This document shows positions 23,502 through 35,411 of a stretch of DNA of 64,000 bases, in pieces. This DNA is from Leptobrachium leishanense (lineage: Eukaryota; Chordata; Amphibia; Anura; Megophryidae), in the NCBI GenBank assembly GCA_009667805.1, contig CM019068.1:5377218-5441217 (forward strand), in the 5' to 3' direction. Positions within the stretch are counted from its first letter, which is position 1; each line of letters starts with the position of its first letter. The position numbers and the translations under genes were made by a program. The notes under the pieces are model-generated. The model was not told the origin of the DNA, did not search any database, and saw only the letters and a list, made by a program, of their open reading frames with translations.

Positions 23502-25288
23502 TCAAGACGCCCCGTCTATGAGGGTGGGAGCCAAAACTGGGCCCAGGTTTGAAGACACTGGCACCAGTCCTTTTGCGTCTCCTACCCTGGTACAGGACGC
23601 GGAATGGACAGCAACAGTGTCCTCTCTGCACTGCGGAAACATGAACACGGCACCAGTGGTACGGATCTGCGGGTCAGTGACCCCGGCACGGCTCTGCTGC
23701 GACTTAGTCATGGCGGCAACAGCACGGATCTGTGGGTCAGGACCTTGGCACGGCTCTGCGGCGACTGGACTGGAACCACTGGGCTTGAAGACGCGGGACA
23801 GCTGGGCTCGAAGACGCCGGGACAGCTGGGCTCGAAGACGCCGGGACAGCTGGGCTCGAAGACGCCGGGACAGCTGGGCTCGAAGACGCCGGGACAGCTG
23901 GGCTCGAAGACACCGGGACAGCTGGCTCGAAGACACCGGGACAGCTGGGCTCGGTGGGGCAGCGCCCTTGGTGTGGACCGGTTGGGTAGCACCCTTGGCA
24001 AGGACAGGAGGGGCAGCGCCTTTAGCACGACTCTGTGGTGACTTGGACACGGCAGCAACAGCACGGCTCTGCGGCGACTCGGACATGGCGGCAGCAGCAC
24101 GGCTCTGTGGGTCAGCGACCTCATCACGCCTCTGCGGCGACTCTGTCATGGCAGCAACAGCCAGCTCGGGTGAGCGTGGCTTGGCAGCTACCGGCTCGGG
24201 TGAGCGTGGCTTGGCAGCTACCGGCTCGGGTGAGCGTGGCTTGGCAGCTACCGGCTCGGGTGAGCGTGGCTTGGCAGCTACCGGCTCGGGTGAGCGTGGC
24301 TTGGCAGCTACCGGCTCGGGTGAGCGTGGCTTGGCAGCTACCGGCTCGGGTGAGCGTGGCTTGGCAGCTACCGGCTCGGGTACAATCTTGATCTCACAGT
24401 GCTTTGCAACCACCTTGGCATGGCACTGTGGAGTGGTGACCCCAGCTTGGCACTGTCTCTTGAACTGCTGTGCAGTGGACTGGCTCTCAAACTGGTTAAC
24501 GGTGGACCAGATCTCGCACTGTGAGGCAGTGGACTTGATTTGTTCGTGCTGCAGGACAGCACTCTTGACTGGAACTGCTAGCTTAGGCACAGTAGACATG
24601 GACAGGACTTGAAGCTGACAACCAGCAGACTCAGATTCTTTGTGCTGCTGAGCAGCCACCTTAGATTGTTCATGCTGCAGGGCAGCACTCTTGACTTCCC
24701 ACTGCTGGGCATTACACCTGGTCTCTCCCTGTTGGGCAGTGGATTTTGGACATCCTGCGACGTGCAGGGCAGTGGACTCTGGGGCCTGGTAAGGCTGGAA
24801 CATGGAGGGTAACTTCTGGGGGCGCAATTGACAGTCCATTCTTTTATGCAGGAAAGAACCGCAATAAAAGCATAAGCCCTGAGTCTTCCTCCATACCCTT
24901 TCCTCCAGGGTCAGGGGTCCTCTGGAACCTTTAACTGGAACTGGAACAGGCTCCTTTGGGAAGACGTCCCTAGGAGGTTGCAGCAAACTTGCATACAGGA
25001 TATCCAGGTGCTGAGTAATGAGCTTGTTAGCTCCTCTCAGGATCTCCAGCACCTCTAGAATTACTGCTTGCTCACTATGTACTGGCTGCCTCATTATGTG
25101 TACCTGGGATGTCTGAACGACAGGGGGCACAGGTATAGCAGGCGGGGTGCAACCCCAACTGGTTCCAGGTGTGCAGTACGATTCAGGATAGTTTGTAAGG
25201 CAATGGCAAACTGATCCATCCTATGATCCTGCTCATCCTGTCTGGATACAAAGGTAGCCAAGTGCTGTGTTAAATCTGCGGGATCCAT
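23502..25288 (-). CDS. Gag-like protein with zinc knuckle and expanded low-complexity tail
   Basis: A start at 25,288 (MDPADLTQHLATFVSRQDEQ) gives a coiled-coil-like N-terminus typical of Ty3/gypsy gag. A one-frame shift near 25,130 joins it to the main 542-codon frame ending at 23,502. That frame has one CCHC zinc knuckle at about residues 88-101 (CFYCGSFLHKRMDC, spacing C-x2-C-x4-H-x4-C). It is followed by a long Ala/Gln/Pro/Ser tail with seven 10-residue repeats (SPEPVAAKPR) and six or seven 8-residue repeats (RLRAQLSR). Nucleic-acid binding is inferred from the knuckle. No capsid core or pol was recognised, so this is a reduced gag. The frame change may be a real disruption or a programmed shift. 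Confidence 0.75.
23775..23955 (-). repeat. 24-bp coding minisatellite in gag tail
   Basis: About seven copies of 'gggacagctgggctcgaaga' + 'cgcc', in frame with the gag-like ORF (RLRAQLSR repeats). Confidence 0.9.
24155..24380 (-). repeat. 30-bp coding minisatellite in gag tail
   Basis: Seven near-perfect copies of 'ggctcgggtgagcgtggctt' + 'ggcagctacc', encoding SPEPVAAKPR on the minus strand. Perfect period conservation implies very recent expansion. Confidence 0.93.
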
Positions 25289-25304
25289 ATTGGCCAGATC
25301 GTAA

Positions 25305-25853
25305 TGTCATGGTTCCCGGATCCCACCACGCAGTACTTAACACCCAACACTCCACAAAACCCAGAAGCTACCAACAGTGTAGCTGTGAATGATCCCTATC
25401 TGTCTGGTCCTTAGAATTGGCCAGGTAAACTAGCTAGACAGAAAAGGGTTAACAATATGGAGAGGAGTCAGCCGAGCCAGAATCAGGAATACAGAGTTCA
25501 GAATGGTCAAATGGAATAGCCGGGTCGGTATCAGAGCAGTAGCGTAGTACAAGAAAATGGTCTAGGGCAACAGAAGGCAGAATGGTCAGAACACAAGCAG
25601 AGGTCAATAACAGGTTAAATCAATATAGCAGTCAGGTACAAGGAGCTCAGGTATGGATAACCACAATCTGGCAACTTCTGACACTAACTGAGGGTTTTTA
25701 AAGACCTTCACCAGACCACGCCCCCCACTCAAGCCACACCTCATGCAATCACCTCCCTGCCTGTCTCCATTTAAACCAGGCAGTGGTCAGCGAGCAGCAT
25801 CAGACTTGCTGTCCTCAAGCACACAGGTAGGGCTGGAAGCCCCCAACGTTACA
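25305..25853 (-). repeat. LTR (5' LTR in element orientation)
   Basis: 549 bp, the partner of 22,804-23,345. On the minus strand it begins TGTAACGTTGGGGG and ends ATGACA, and is followed directly by the presumed primer-binding region TTACGATCTGGCC and the gag start. Confidence 0.9.
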
Positions 25854-25858
25854 CAAGG

Positions 25859-26004
25859 AGGCGAGTGGCCGCTGACATGCAGCTTGGCCGCTCGCTGGGA
25901 ACCACCTGACCAGTTGCGCAGCCGTGTTCTCGTGAGATTGCACGCTGGTCAGGTGATTCCTATCCCAGGTGAGCGGCCAAGCTGCATGTCAGCGGCCACT
26001 CGCC
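25859..26004. repeat. GC-rich foldback, ~65-bp arms
   Basis: 'ggcgagtggccgctgacatg' + 'cagcttggccgctc' is mirrored at the right by 'gagcggccaagctgcatgtc' + 'agcggccactcgcc', with 'cacctgaccag/ctggtcaggtg' further in. Likely a short foldback element or part of the composite's right side. Confidence 0.8.
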
Positions 26005-26375
26005 TCTAGGGAGAGGAAGGCCGGCAGCGGCGGCAATTTTAAAGCCGCAAATCCGCTCGGCGGCGCTGCCCTTGTGCGCTGGGGGCAAAGATGCTGCCGC
26101 AGCGCAACAAAAATATAGTGCAGCGGCGATTTGCCGCTTTAAAATTCTGCCGCCTGGAGCAAGTGCACCACACTGCTCCATTATCGGGCCGGCCCTGGCC
26201 ATTGCAGTAAACCAAAGCCTCTAATTGTGTTTTGTTTCACATATTGTAAAAGGAATAAGCGCAGAATACACCTTTTTTTCTTGTTATGTTTTATACATGT
26301 TGCTGGGCTGGATACATTTGGTGGTTGCAGCCGCCCCATTGGGGAATAGGTGCAACCCCGCTCCTCCTCTACTAT

Positions 26376-27793
26376 CAGGGTTATTCAAAGAGATCCGAAT
26401 GGCTGCCGAAAGGTAATCGAACGCTGAAAATCAGCATTCGGTTACCTTTCCTGGCCATTCGCTATTCAGAGAGCAGGCGGTTTGCCAAATCCTGGCGAAT
26501 TGCCTGCACATTCGGTGCTTGTTCGGTGCCTGTTCGAGGGCAGTGAATCCCCATAGAGAAGCAATGCTTCAGCTATTCAGAGAGCAAAACCCAGTAGTGA
26601 AAAGTTGCCGAATTGCCCTGCTGTTCAGTGGTTATTATTATTATTATTCTTTATTTATAAAGCGCCAGCATATTCCGCAGCGCTGTACAATAAGCACAGT
26701 ATAGACAGGGTTACAATACATTGAACAACATTTGACAAACAGTACAGGAGGAGATGAGGCCCTATTCCCGTAGGAACTCACAATCTAGGAGGGTTGGGGT
26801 TGGAAACAGGAGGAGAGGACTGTAAGGTGAGAGTGATTGATGGTTGCGTCAGTGAGTTGGGGGGGTCGGCTTCCCTAAATAGGAATGTTTTAAGGGAGCG
26901 TTTGAAGGAAGAGAAGTTAGGGGAAAGTCTGACAGTACGAGGGAGAGCGTTCCAGAGAGTGGGGGCTGCGCGTGAGAAATCCTGCAGTCTATCATGGGAA
27001 GAGGTGATGCGGGGAGAAGCTAGGCGCAGGTCACTGTTTGACCTTAGGGAGCGGGCTGGGGTGTATTTGGTGATTAGTGAGGACAGGTAGTGGGGAGCTG
27101 AGTTAGTGAGGGTTTTGTAGGTAAGGTTTCATTCGACAAGTTTATTCAGGCGAATCCCATAGGCTTCAATGTTAAAAATATTCCCGCTTTAATTCATTAT
27201 CTAATAAACCGTTGATTATAATATTCTGCAGTAAAAATTTGCTTTATCTTCACCTTTTTTTTAGGACCTTTTAGGCATTTTCTGTTTTGTTTTTTTAAAT
27301 CGTTTTCTCTTTTTTCTGTAACAGCCCTTTTTATTATCATTCATTGGATTTTATATGTAAATTTCAGACATTTTCGTTCAGTAGTTTCTTTGCAAACAGT
27401 GTTTCACTTTTCAATCATTCATGCAAACTGTTTTGCTAATTTATTCACTTCACTCTGTCTGCAGTGTCGGCTTTTTCCGGCAGCGTCGCTGCGTGTGATC
27501 GGCTCCTTTGTAACAGACCATTTTATGCGTTCGGCGGATCATCGGCTTTTTTCGTGATGCATTCGGGGGTTTGCGGTGGATCGTCAGGTGCATTTGAGAT
27601 TTTAATCAGATCGATCTGAAATTTTTGATTGTATCGGCAGCGGTTTCCGGTGATTTTTCGGATCTGTTCCCTCGGGAACCCTGCAGTGAATGCTGAATTC
27701 ACTGCAGGGTCGGGGAATTTGATTCCCCGAAGTGCAGAGAACGCGATAGCAATAAAATGTCAGTGACATTTCGGTTCTCTCTGAATAATCCCT
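26376..27793. mobile_element. CAGGG-ended MITE copy 4 with a nested LINE-tail repeat
   Basis: Left end CAGGGTTATTCAAAGAGATC, right end degraded to CTCTGAATAATCCCT. The family's conserved middle ('taataaaccgtt', 'tcattggattttatatgtaa') is present. It is split at ~26,632-27,122 by a LINE-tail repeat. Confidence 0.75.
26632..27122. repeat. Dispersed LINE/SINE-tail repeat, copy 3
   Basis: Begins (TTA)n 'ctttatttataaagcgccag' and 'gcagcgctgtacaataag', then a G/A-rich segment with 'ttccagagagtgggggctgc'. Same family as 45,662-46,925. The 98-residue frame inside reads like the reverse of a LINE 3' region and is not called coding. Confidence 0.6.
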
Positions 27794-27823
27794 ATAGTAA
27801 TAAAGCTAACCATTAGTGGTTCC

Positions 27824-27991
27824 ATGAATGGGCACAAGGTAGACATTCCTCAAATGCCACCACCTCAACAGTTTTACATGCCAACATCTCACCAACCTCA
27901 CATACCAAAACCTCAACCATCTAACATGCCAACACCTCAGCAGCCTCACATACCAACACCTCACCAGCCTCCTGTTGCAACACATCATTAG
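27824..27991 (+). other. Short open frame rich in Pro/His/Gln, unassigned
   Basis: ATG at 27,824 opens 55 codons with an imperfect 9-residue period (MPTPQQPHI / MPTSHQPHI), ending at TAG 27,989. It could be a degenerate 27-bp minisatellite or a remnant of a proline-rich exon. No splice or promoter context supports a gene. Confidence 0.25.
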
Positions 27992-28154
27992 CCTCTTGTG
28001 TAAATGTCCGGAACCCATTGCTTTTGGAACTCATTACAGCAGCTGCAGGTAGATATTCAGGAATACAGTATAAGGACTTTATTAACCCATTGTGCCAGTC
28101 TCTATCAATGCAGATATTTGAGTAAAATTTTCATAACGAAATTTTTTAACATCA

Positions 28155-29095
28155 GCCGGTGACACATGGTTATCCTGTGACATCTGACATGGTTATTCTG
28201 TGACATGTGACATGAATATCCTGTGACATGGTTATTCTGTGACATATGACATGGTTATCCTGTGACATGTGACATGAATATCCTGTGACATGGTTATTCT
28301 GTGACATATGACATGGTTATCCTGTGACATGTGACATGGCTATCCTGTGACATGTGACATGGTTATCATGTGACATGGTTATTCTGTGACATGTGACATG
28401 GTTATCCTGTGACATCTGACATGGTTATTCTGTGACATGTGACGTGACATGGTTATCCTGTGACATGTGACATGGTTATTCTGTGACATGTGACATGAAT
28501 ATCCTGTGACATGGTTATTCTGTGACATATGACATGGTTATCCTGTGACATGTGACATGAATATCCTGTGACATGGTTATTCTGTGACATATGACATGGT
28601 TATCCTGTGACATGTGACATGGCTATCCTGTGACATGTGACATGGTTATTCTGTGACATGTGACATGAATATCCTGTGACATGGTTATTCTGTGACATAT
28701 GACATGGTTATCCTGTGACATGTGACATGGTTATCCTGTGACATGTGACGTGACATGGTTATCCTGTGACATGTGACATGATTATCTTGTGACATGTGAC
28801 ATGGTTATTCTGACATGTGACGAGACATGGTTATCCTGTGACATGGTTATTCTGTGACATGTGATGTGACATGGTTATCTAGTGACATGTGACATGGTTA
28901 TCCTGCGACATGTGACATGGTTATCCTGTGACATGGTTATCCTGTGACATGTGACATGGTTATCCTGTGACATGTGACGTGACATGGTTATCCTGTGACA
29001 TGGTTATTCTGGGACATGACATGGTTATCCTGTGACATGTGACATGGTTATTCTGTGACATGGTTATCCTGAGACATGGTTATCCTGTGACATAT
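28155..29095. repeat. ~23-bp satellite (GACATGGTTATCCTGTGACATGT)
   Basis: About 40 units alternating 'gacatggttatcctgtgaca' with 'gaatatcctgtgacatggtt' and 'attctgtgacat' variants. A higher-order ~90-bp block (28,200-28,300) is repeated at ~28,490 and ~28,650. Confidence 0.92.
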
Positions 29096-29259
29096 CATTT
29101 CTTTTAACAATATATGAATTTCATTTGATAATATACAGTTATTTGTGATTAATCACATTATACGTTTAGTACGAGAAATGACTTTGTAGTTTTTCTTTAG
29201 TGATTCTCTCCTCGCTCAGGCCGCGTGAAATGATACAAAGTGCAGTTTCTTCCAGATCT

Positions 29260-29279
29260 TTAATTTGTTCTCTTCTCTT
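29260..29279 (-). CDS. Candidate last coding exon of the A2M-like gene
   Basis: On the minus strand a strong acceptor (TTTGTTTTAATCTTTCTAG) is followed by AA GAG AAG AGA ACA AAT TAA. Joined in phase with the exon ending at 36,103 (phase 1), this adds E-E-K-R-T-N-stop after ...EYNSPCSS. Mammalian A2M likewise finishes with a tiny last exon of a few residues after the ...EYNAPC motif. Supported only by phase, acceptor quality and length; the intron would be 6.8 kb. Another short exon elsewhere cannot be excluded. Confidence 0.4.
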
Positions 29280-29593
29280 CTAGAAAGATTAAAACAAATA
29301 GTAATATAATGCGTCACAAGAATTACCATAATAAGAAAACAAAGAGCACATTTTATCCTGTTGAGAGAAGGGACATGTTTTTCTCCCATGATGGAATCTG
29401 TGGACGTTATAAACAAACAGGGTTACTCAGAGAAAGGTGAAAACCAGGAGAATGTCAGGAGAAGAGAACAACCTAGACCAAATAGCCGATTTGGAAAGTG
29501 AGATAAATGGGAGATTTTTTCTGGTTTGGCTATTTTCACCTAGAATTTTCACTTCTCCAGTCATTCTCCTGGTTTTCACCTCTCTCTGAATAA

Positions 29594-32089
29594 TAGGAAG
29601 TAAAGGGGTTCGGTGGAGGCGCTCGTATCTAGAAACGTTTAGTGTTAAGTGGTTGCCGCCAACTGAGGAGTGGCACAGGCTCTCGAGAGGTTGTGCAAAT
29701 AGAATCGGGAAAAACAGTGGAAATTCCTAGTGGCGCAATAATTGGTTATCCGTTTGTGGTATAACTCAGATGATATCAGGGCTAATTGGGTGTACCATAG
29801 ATACAAGGTGCAAATGCAAATCACAGGGGATATAAGGTGCTAGTACAATATCCTTAGTGTGCAAACAGGGTTAAAATACAGATGCAATACAATTAAAGTG
29901 CAAGTGCAACAGTACAGATGGGAGACAATGTAGCAAGGCTATTGGAGACAGGGAAATAATAGCTGGTGAAATCCAGATTTGTTAGGGCTGTCTGCCAATG
30001 GAAGTCATAGAGGTCTTTATTGATGGTTAGTGGATGGGTGATGCTTCAAAAGTGCTCAAGAATATTGTCAATTATACCCTTTCCACAAATATAGCGAGTC
30101 CGTTGGAGGTTTCCGTTCTCCTAATAGTCTTGATGGGCTCCGCATTGGGGGATGTAATGAGAGAAGGGAGATAATAGTGTGATACCTTCTATAATTTAAA
30201 GTGCAATGGATTTAGAAAAATGCACACTTACAAGATCCAGAGCCTTTTGAATCCAGGCTCTGGAGTGGAGCGCCTTGTGCCTAAAATTAGGGTGGTCACT
30301 GTCCTTCTTTACACGGTCTTCTTATTCAACATCAGATGGGGGGACATAAGAGCAGAAAAAAGAGAGAGACAGCGCTCTCATAGCATGACATCAGCCTTAA
30401 ATACGTGTATTTGAGAGAGATAAGAGTCACACTCACCAATTCAGGAGCCTTAATGGTCCAGGCTCAACTGTTACGCATGTGGTGCTCCTTAGCGGTGAGC
30501 TCCTGAACCTCTTTGGCTGCTTACTCTGCTTGCTCTGCGTCCAGGTCATTGGTAGGGTATCTGGACTATATATGCTGGTGATGGGGGCAGGGTTCTTCCT
30601 CTTGTTCCGGCCAGCGTGAGAAGTACATCAAGGTGAGATCATGTGTTTTTCAGGTGTTTCTCTCACGCTGTCAGGAAACAAGAGGAAGAACCCTGCCCCC
30701 ATCACCAGCATATATAGTCCAGATACCCTACCAACGACCTGGACGCAGAGCAAGGAGAGTTAGCAGCCAAAGAGGTTCAGGAGCTCACCGCTAAGGAGCA
30801 CCACATGCGTAACAGTTGAGCCTGGACCATTAAGGCTCCTGAATTGGTGAGTGTGACTCTTATCTCTCTCAAATACACGTATTTAAGGCTGATGTCATGC
30901 TATGAGAGCGCTGTCTCTTTTTTCTGCTCTTATGTCCCCCCATCTGAGGTCGAATAAGAAGACCGTGTAAAGAAGGGCAGTGACCACCCTAATTTTAGGC
31001 ACAAGGCGCTCCACTCCAGAGCCTGGATTCAAAAGGCTCTGGATCTTGTAAGTGTGCATTTTTCTAAATCCATTGCACTTTAAATTATAGAAGGTATCAC
31101 ACTATTATCTCCCTTCTCTCATTACATCCCCCAATACGGAGCCCATCAAGACTATTAGGAGAACGGAAACCTCCAACGGACTCGCTATATTTGTGGAAAG
31201 GGTATAATTGACAATATTCTTGAGCACTTTTGAAGCATCACCCATCCACTTAGGTACCGGACTAACCATCAATAAAGACCTCTATGACCTCCATTGGCAG
31301 ACAGTAGGGATGTGCGTTTCGGGTTTCGGAATTTCCACAAAATTTCCCGATTCGTGTTTTCGGATGTGGCCGATTTTCCAAAAAATTTTAGATCCGAAAA
31401 TGGCAGATCCGAAACGAAATATTTTCAGAATTTTCGAATGTGTCAAATCGAAATTTATTGCTTTGAAACGAGGAGAACAGATGTTCCGAAAAAACGAAAA
31501 TTTTCGAAAATACGAAAAGTCGATACAAAAAACGAGCTAAGTGACACGAACATACGAAAAATGGTCGATATTCCGAAACCATTTACAATTCCGAAAAATG
31601 AAAATTTCCGAAAATACGAAAGTCGATACAAAAACGAGCTAAGTGACACGAAAATACGAAAAATGGTCGAAATTCCGAAAAAATGTACACGAAAAACGAG
31701 TCGAGCCGAACCGAATCGAAATAGAAATCGGTCGAAACGAGCCGAATTGTAAAGTTTAAAAATCTGAAAAATCAAATCGAACCGAAAAAAAAAAAATCGG
31801 TGCACAAGTCTAGCAGACAGCCCTAACAAATCTGGATTTCACCAGCTATTATTTCCCTGTCTCCAATAGCCTTGCTACATTGTCTCCCATCTGTACTGTT
31901 GCACTTGCACTTTAATTGTATTGCATCTGTATTTTAACCCTGTTTGCACACTAAGGATATTGTACTAGCACCTTATATCCCCTGTGATTTGCATTTGCAC
32001 CTTGTATCTATGGTACACCCAATTAGCCCTGATATCATCTGAGCTATACCACAAACGAATATCCAATTATTGCGCACTAGGAATTTCCA
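29594..32089. mobile_element. Giant palindromic retroposon P1 (25-bp TSD)
   Basis: Left arm ~29,717-30,621 and right arm ~30,661-32,090 are near-identical reverse complements of ~900 bp around a ~40-bp loop. A ~120-bp one-sided tail (29,594-29,716, containing 'ggtggaggcgctcgtat') lies left of the palindrome. The insertion is flanked by a perfect 25-bp direct repeat: 29,569-29,593 equals 32,090-32,114, starting ctggttttca and ending tctgaataa. The right arm was later hit by a 508-bp hAT. No coding frame and no hammerhead core were found in P1. The structure matches P2 and P3. Confidence 0.8.
31305..31812. mobile_element. Non-autonomous hAT with TAGGGATGTG ends (8-bp TSD GCAGACAG)
   Basis: 508 bp from TAGGGATGTGCGTTTCGG to CGGTGCACAAGTCTA. 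GCAGACAG is duplicated exactly (31,297-31,304; 31,813-31,820). The mirror position in P1's left arm (29,988-29,995) carries the single unduplicated CTGTCTGC. That serves as an internal empty-site control. Confidence 0.92.
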
Positions 32090-32119
32090 CTGGTTTTCAC
32101 CTCTCTCTGAATAACCCTG

Positions 32120-32372
32120 AAAGAATAACAATACTTATAATAATATCAGTGTGACATGTGACACTTTGGACTTGGGATACATGGACTAGAAATGTATATT
32201 TTGGAGATGCAGGCCTGATTTTCTTTATTATTTCCTTGGCCTCCCTTGTGCAGAAGGTTATGTAATCTGAGTTATGCAAGAATAATGTTATTGTCTGTGT
32301 GTCTATCGTTATGGTCCATGTGTATCTTGTTATCTGAGGATTACCCTTCTAGTTTACCCTGTCTCAGGAATG
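32120..32372. other. Non-coding spacer
   Basis: No recognisable feature. Confidence 0.35.
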
Positions 32373-32575
32373 TACCGGCTGGGTGGAGTAGAGGTAATGT
32401 CACCGCTCTGCATGGAGAGAGCCTGTGGAGTCATGGGTTCGATCCCAGCGAGCAACCTCTCCAGTAAGTGTCCTTGGCAAGACACCTAACGGTACAGACT
32501 CGCCACCCAGGACATACTTGAAAACGCGAGAAATCTCAATGTATCCTTCATGGTAAAATCCTTTCACAAAAAAAA
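32373..32575 (+). mobile_element. tRNA-derived SINE, copy S1
   Basis: The head 'ctgggtggagtagaggtaat' has an A-box-like element. A canonical pol III B box, GGTTCGATCCC, lies at 32,436-32,446. The body and tail 'gtgtccttggcaagacacct' and 'aatctcaatgtatccttcat' + 'ggtaaaatc' recur inverted at 59,890-60,120 and as tails at 42,530 and 45,405. Retroposed by a LINE partner; tRNA-like only in the head, so not a functional tRNA. Confidence 0.75.
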
Positions 32576-32589
32576 TGTGTCTGTTTATA

Positions 32590-33065
32590 TTTGAGTAGTT
32601 CGTTAATCTGCTTTGTCAGGCAAACACTGCCCCATTATCTGCTGTCTTTAGACTGTAATGTTGTTTAGCATCACAATTGCCATTGTCCTGTCTGTCTAGG
32701 AATGTTGAGTGACTGTATATTCCTTTCTAGGGTCTGCTGTTGTGTACGTAAACGATCCATGTTTGAGCGTATAAATATATGTGTCTCCGTCCCCAATTAA
32801 AGCGTTCCATTCTGACCCTGAAAACCTCCAGATATACAGCCTCGTCTCATTTCTGGAGGATGCTAGCAGGCTCTCCATGTGCCTCGGTCTTTAAACTTCA
32901 TCTGAGGACTGAAGAAAGGCACAAGTGTCTGCTGTGGAGTACACGGTGGTCCTGCAAGGAAGTGGCATTGACAGATGTGACCCTGTTGGGGTACTGAGAT
33001 CTGTCGCACACAGCTCTGTGTTTGATCACCATAATGTAACCAAGAAAAGTTACCCTGTATTAAGT
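32590..33065. other. Unassigned stretch with TATAAATA and AATTAAAG motifs
   Basis: TATAAATA (~32,769) and AATTAAAG (~32,798) are followed by sequence resembling an LTR U3/R layout, but no paired LTR, PBS or coding region is visible. Left unassigned. Confidence 0.25.
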
Positions 33066-33789
33066 AGAGTGGAATACAGAGATATAGATATATATATATA
33101 TATATATATTATACAGTATTATATATAGAGGAATACACAGAGTTTATATATATTATACAGTATTATATGGTGGAATACACAGAGTTTATATATATTATGC
33201 AGTATTATATATAGTGGAATACAGAGAGTTTATATATATTCTACAGTATTATGTAGAGTGGCATACAGAGAGTTTATATATATTATACAGTATTATATAT
33301 AGTGGAATACAGAGCGTTTATATATATTATACAGTATAAGAAACTCAGTATTTAACATTATATTATACAGTATAATAAACTCTGTATATAAACTCTGTAT
33401 ATTATACAGTATTATATATAGTGGAATTCAGAGAGTTTATATATTATACAGTATTATGTAGAGTGGAATACAGAGAGTTTATATATATATATTATACAGT
33501 ATTATATATAGTGGAATTCAGAGAGTTTATATATTATACAGTATTATATAGTGGAATACAGAGAGTTTATATATATTATATAGTTTTATGTAGAGTGGAA
33601 TACAGAGAGTTTATATATATTATACAGTATTATATATAGTGGAATACAGAGAGTTTATATATATTATACAGTATTATATATAGTGGAATACAGAGAGTTT
33701 ATATATTCTACAGTATTATATATAGTGTAATACAGAGAGTTTATATATATTATACAGTATTATGTAGAGTGGAATACAGAGAATTTATA

Positions 33790-35411
<1,622 letters not shown>

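Larger units (their letters stand above)
22804..25853 (-). mobile_element. Young LTR retrotransposon carrying only a gag-like ORF (Ty3/gypsy-type), 3.05 kb
   Basis: Two long direct repeats (22,804-23,345 and 25,305-25,853) start TGTCA and end CGTTACA. They flank a 1.96-kb interior and are themselves flanked by CAAG on both sides. A polypurine tract (GGAGAGGGGGG on the minus strand, 23,349-23,359) abuts the left LTR, fixing the direction as minus. The LTRs differ at only about ten positions by eye (~98% identity), so insertion was recent. There is no protease, reverse transcriptase or integrase, so it must be mobilised in trans by a related element. Confidence 0.88.
20897..26283. mobile_element. 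Composite insertion bounded by ~85-bp inverted repeats
   Basis: The left boundary ('aaaaaaaggtgtaatctgtg' to 'tttactgcaatggcca', 20,895-20,984) is repeated inverted at 26,197-26,280 with roughly 90% identity. The 5.4 kb between holds a perfect 30-bp-arm hairpin, a hAT MITE, two minisatellites, an LTR element and a GC-rich foldback. It may be one old DNA transposon that has accumulated insertions, or two inverted copies of a repeat. No target duplication was identified. Confidence 0.5.
29418..32119. mobile_element. Short CAGGG-ended MITE split by palindromic retroposon P1
   Basis: The outer ends CAGGGTTACTCAGAGAAAGG (29,418) and CTCTCTGAATAACCCTG (32,119) belong to a ~180-bp palindromic MITE. 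Its arms 'ggtgaaaaccaggagaatg' and 'cattctcctggttttcacc' face each other within 29,418-29,593. P1 inserted near its right end and duplicated 25 bp of it. Confidence 0.75.

Noticed and set aside
23518..24612. 364-codon plus-strand frame over the LTR element
   Set aside because: Antisense shadow of the gag-like ORF; the polypurine tract and zinc knuckle fix the minus strand as coding.
30613..30669. Hammerhead ribozyme in the P1 loop
   Set aside because: No CUGANGA plus GAAA pair in the correct order on either strand; GAGAAAC-like strings lack the core.
32373..32460. tRNA gene suggested by a B box
   Set aside because: No tRNA cloverleaf with acceptor stem; it is the head of a SINE that recurs inverted at 59.9-60.1 kb.
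32735..33000. Retroviral-type LTR or promoter with TATAAATA
   Set aside because: No paired repeat, primer-binding site or adjoining coding region could be found.
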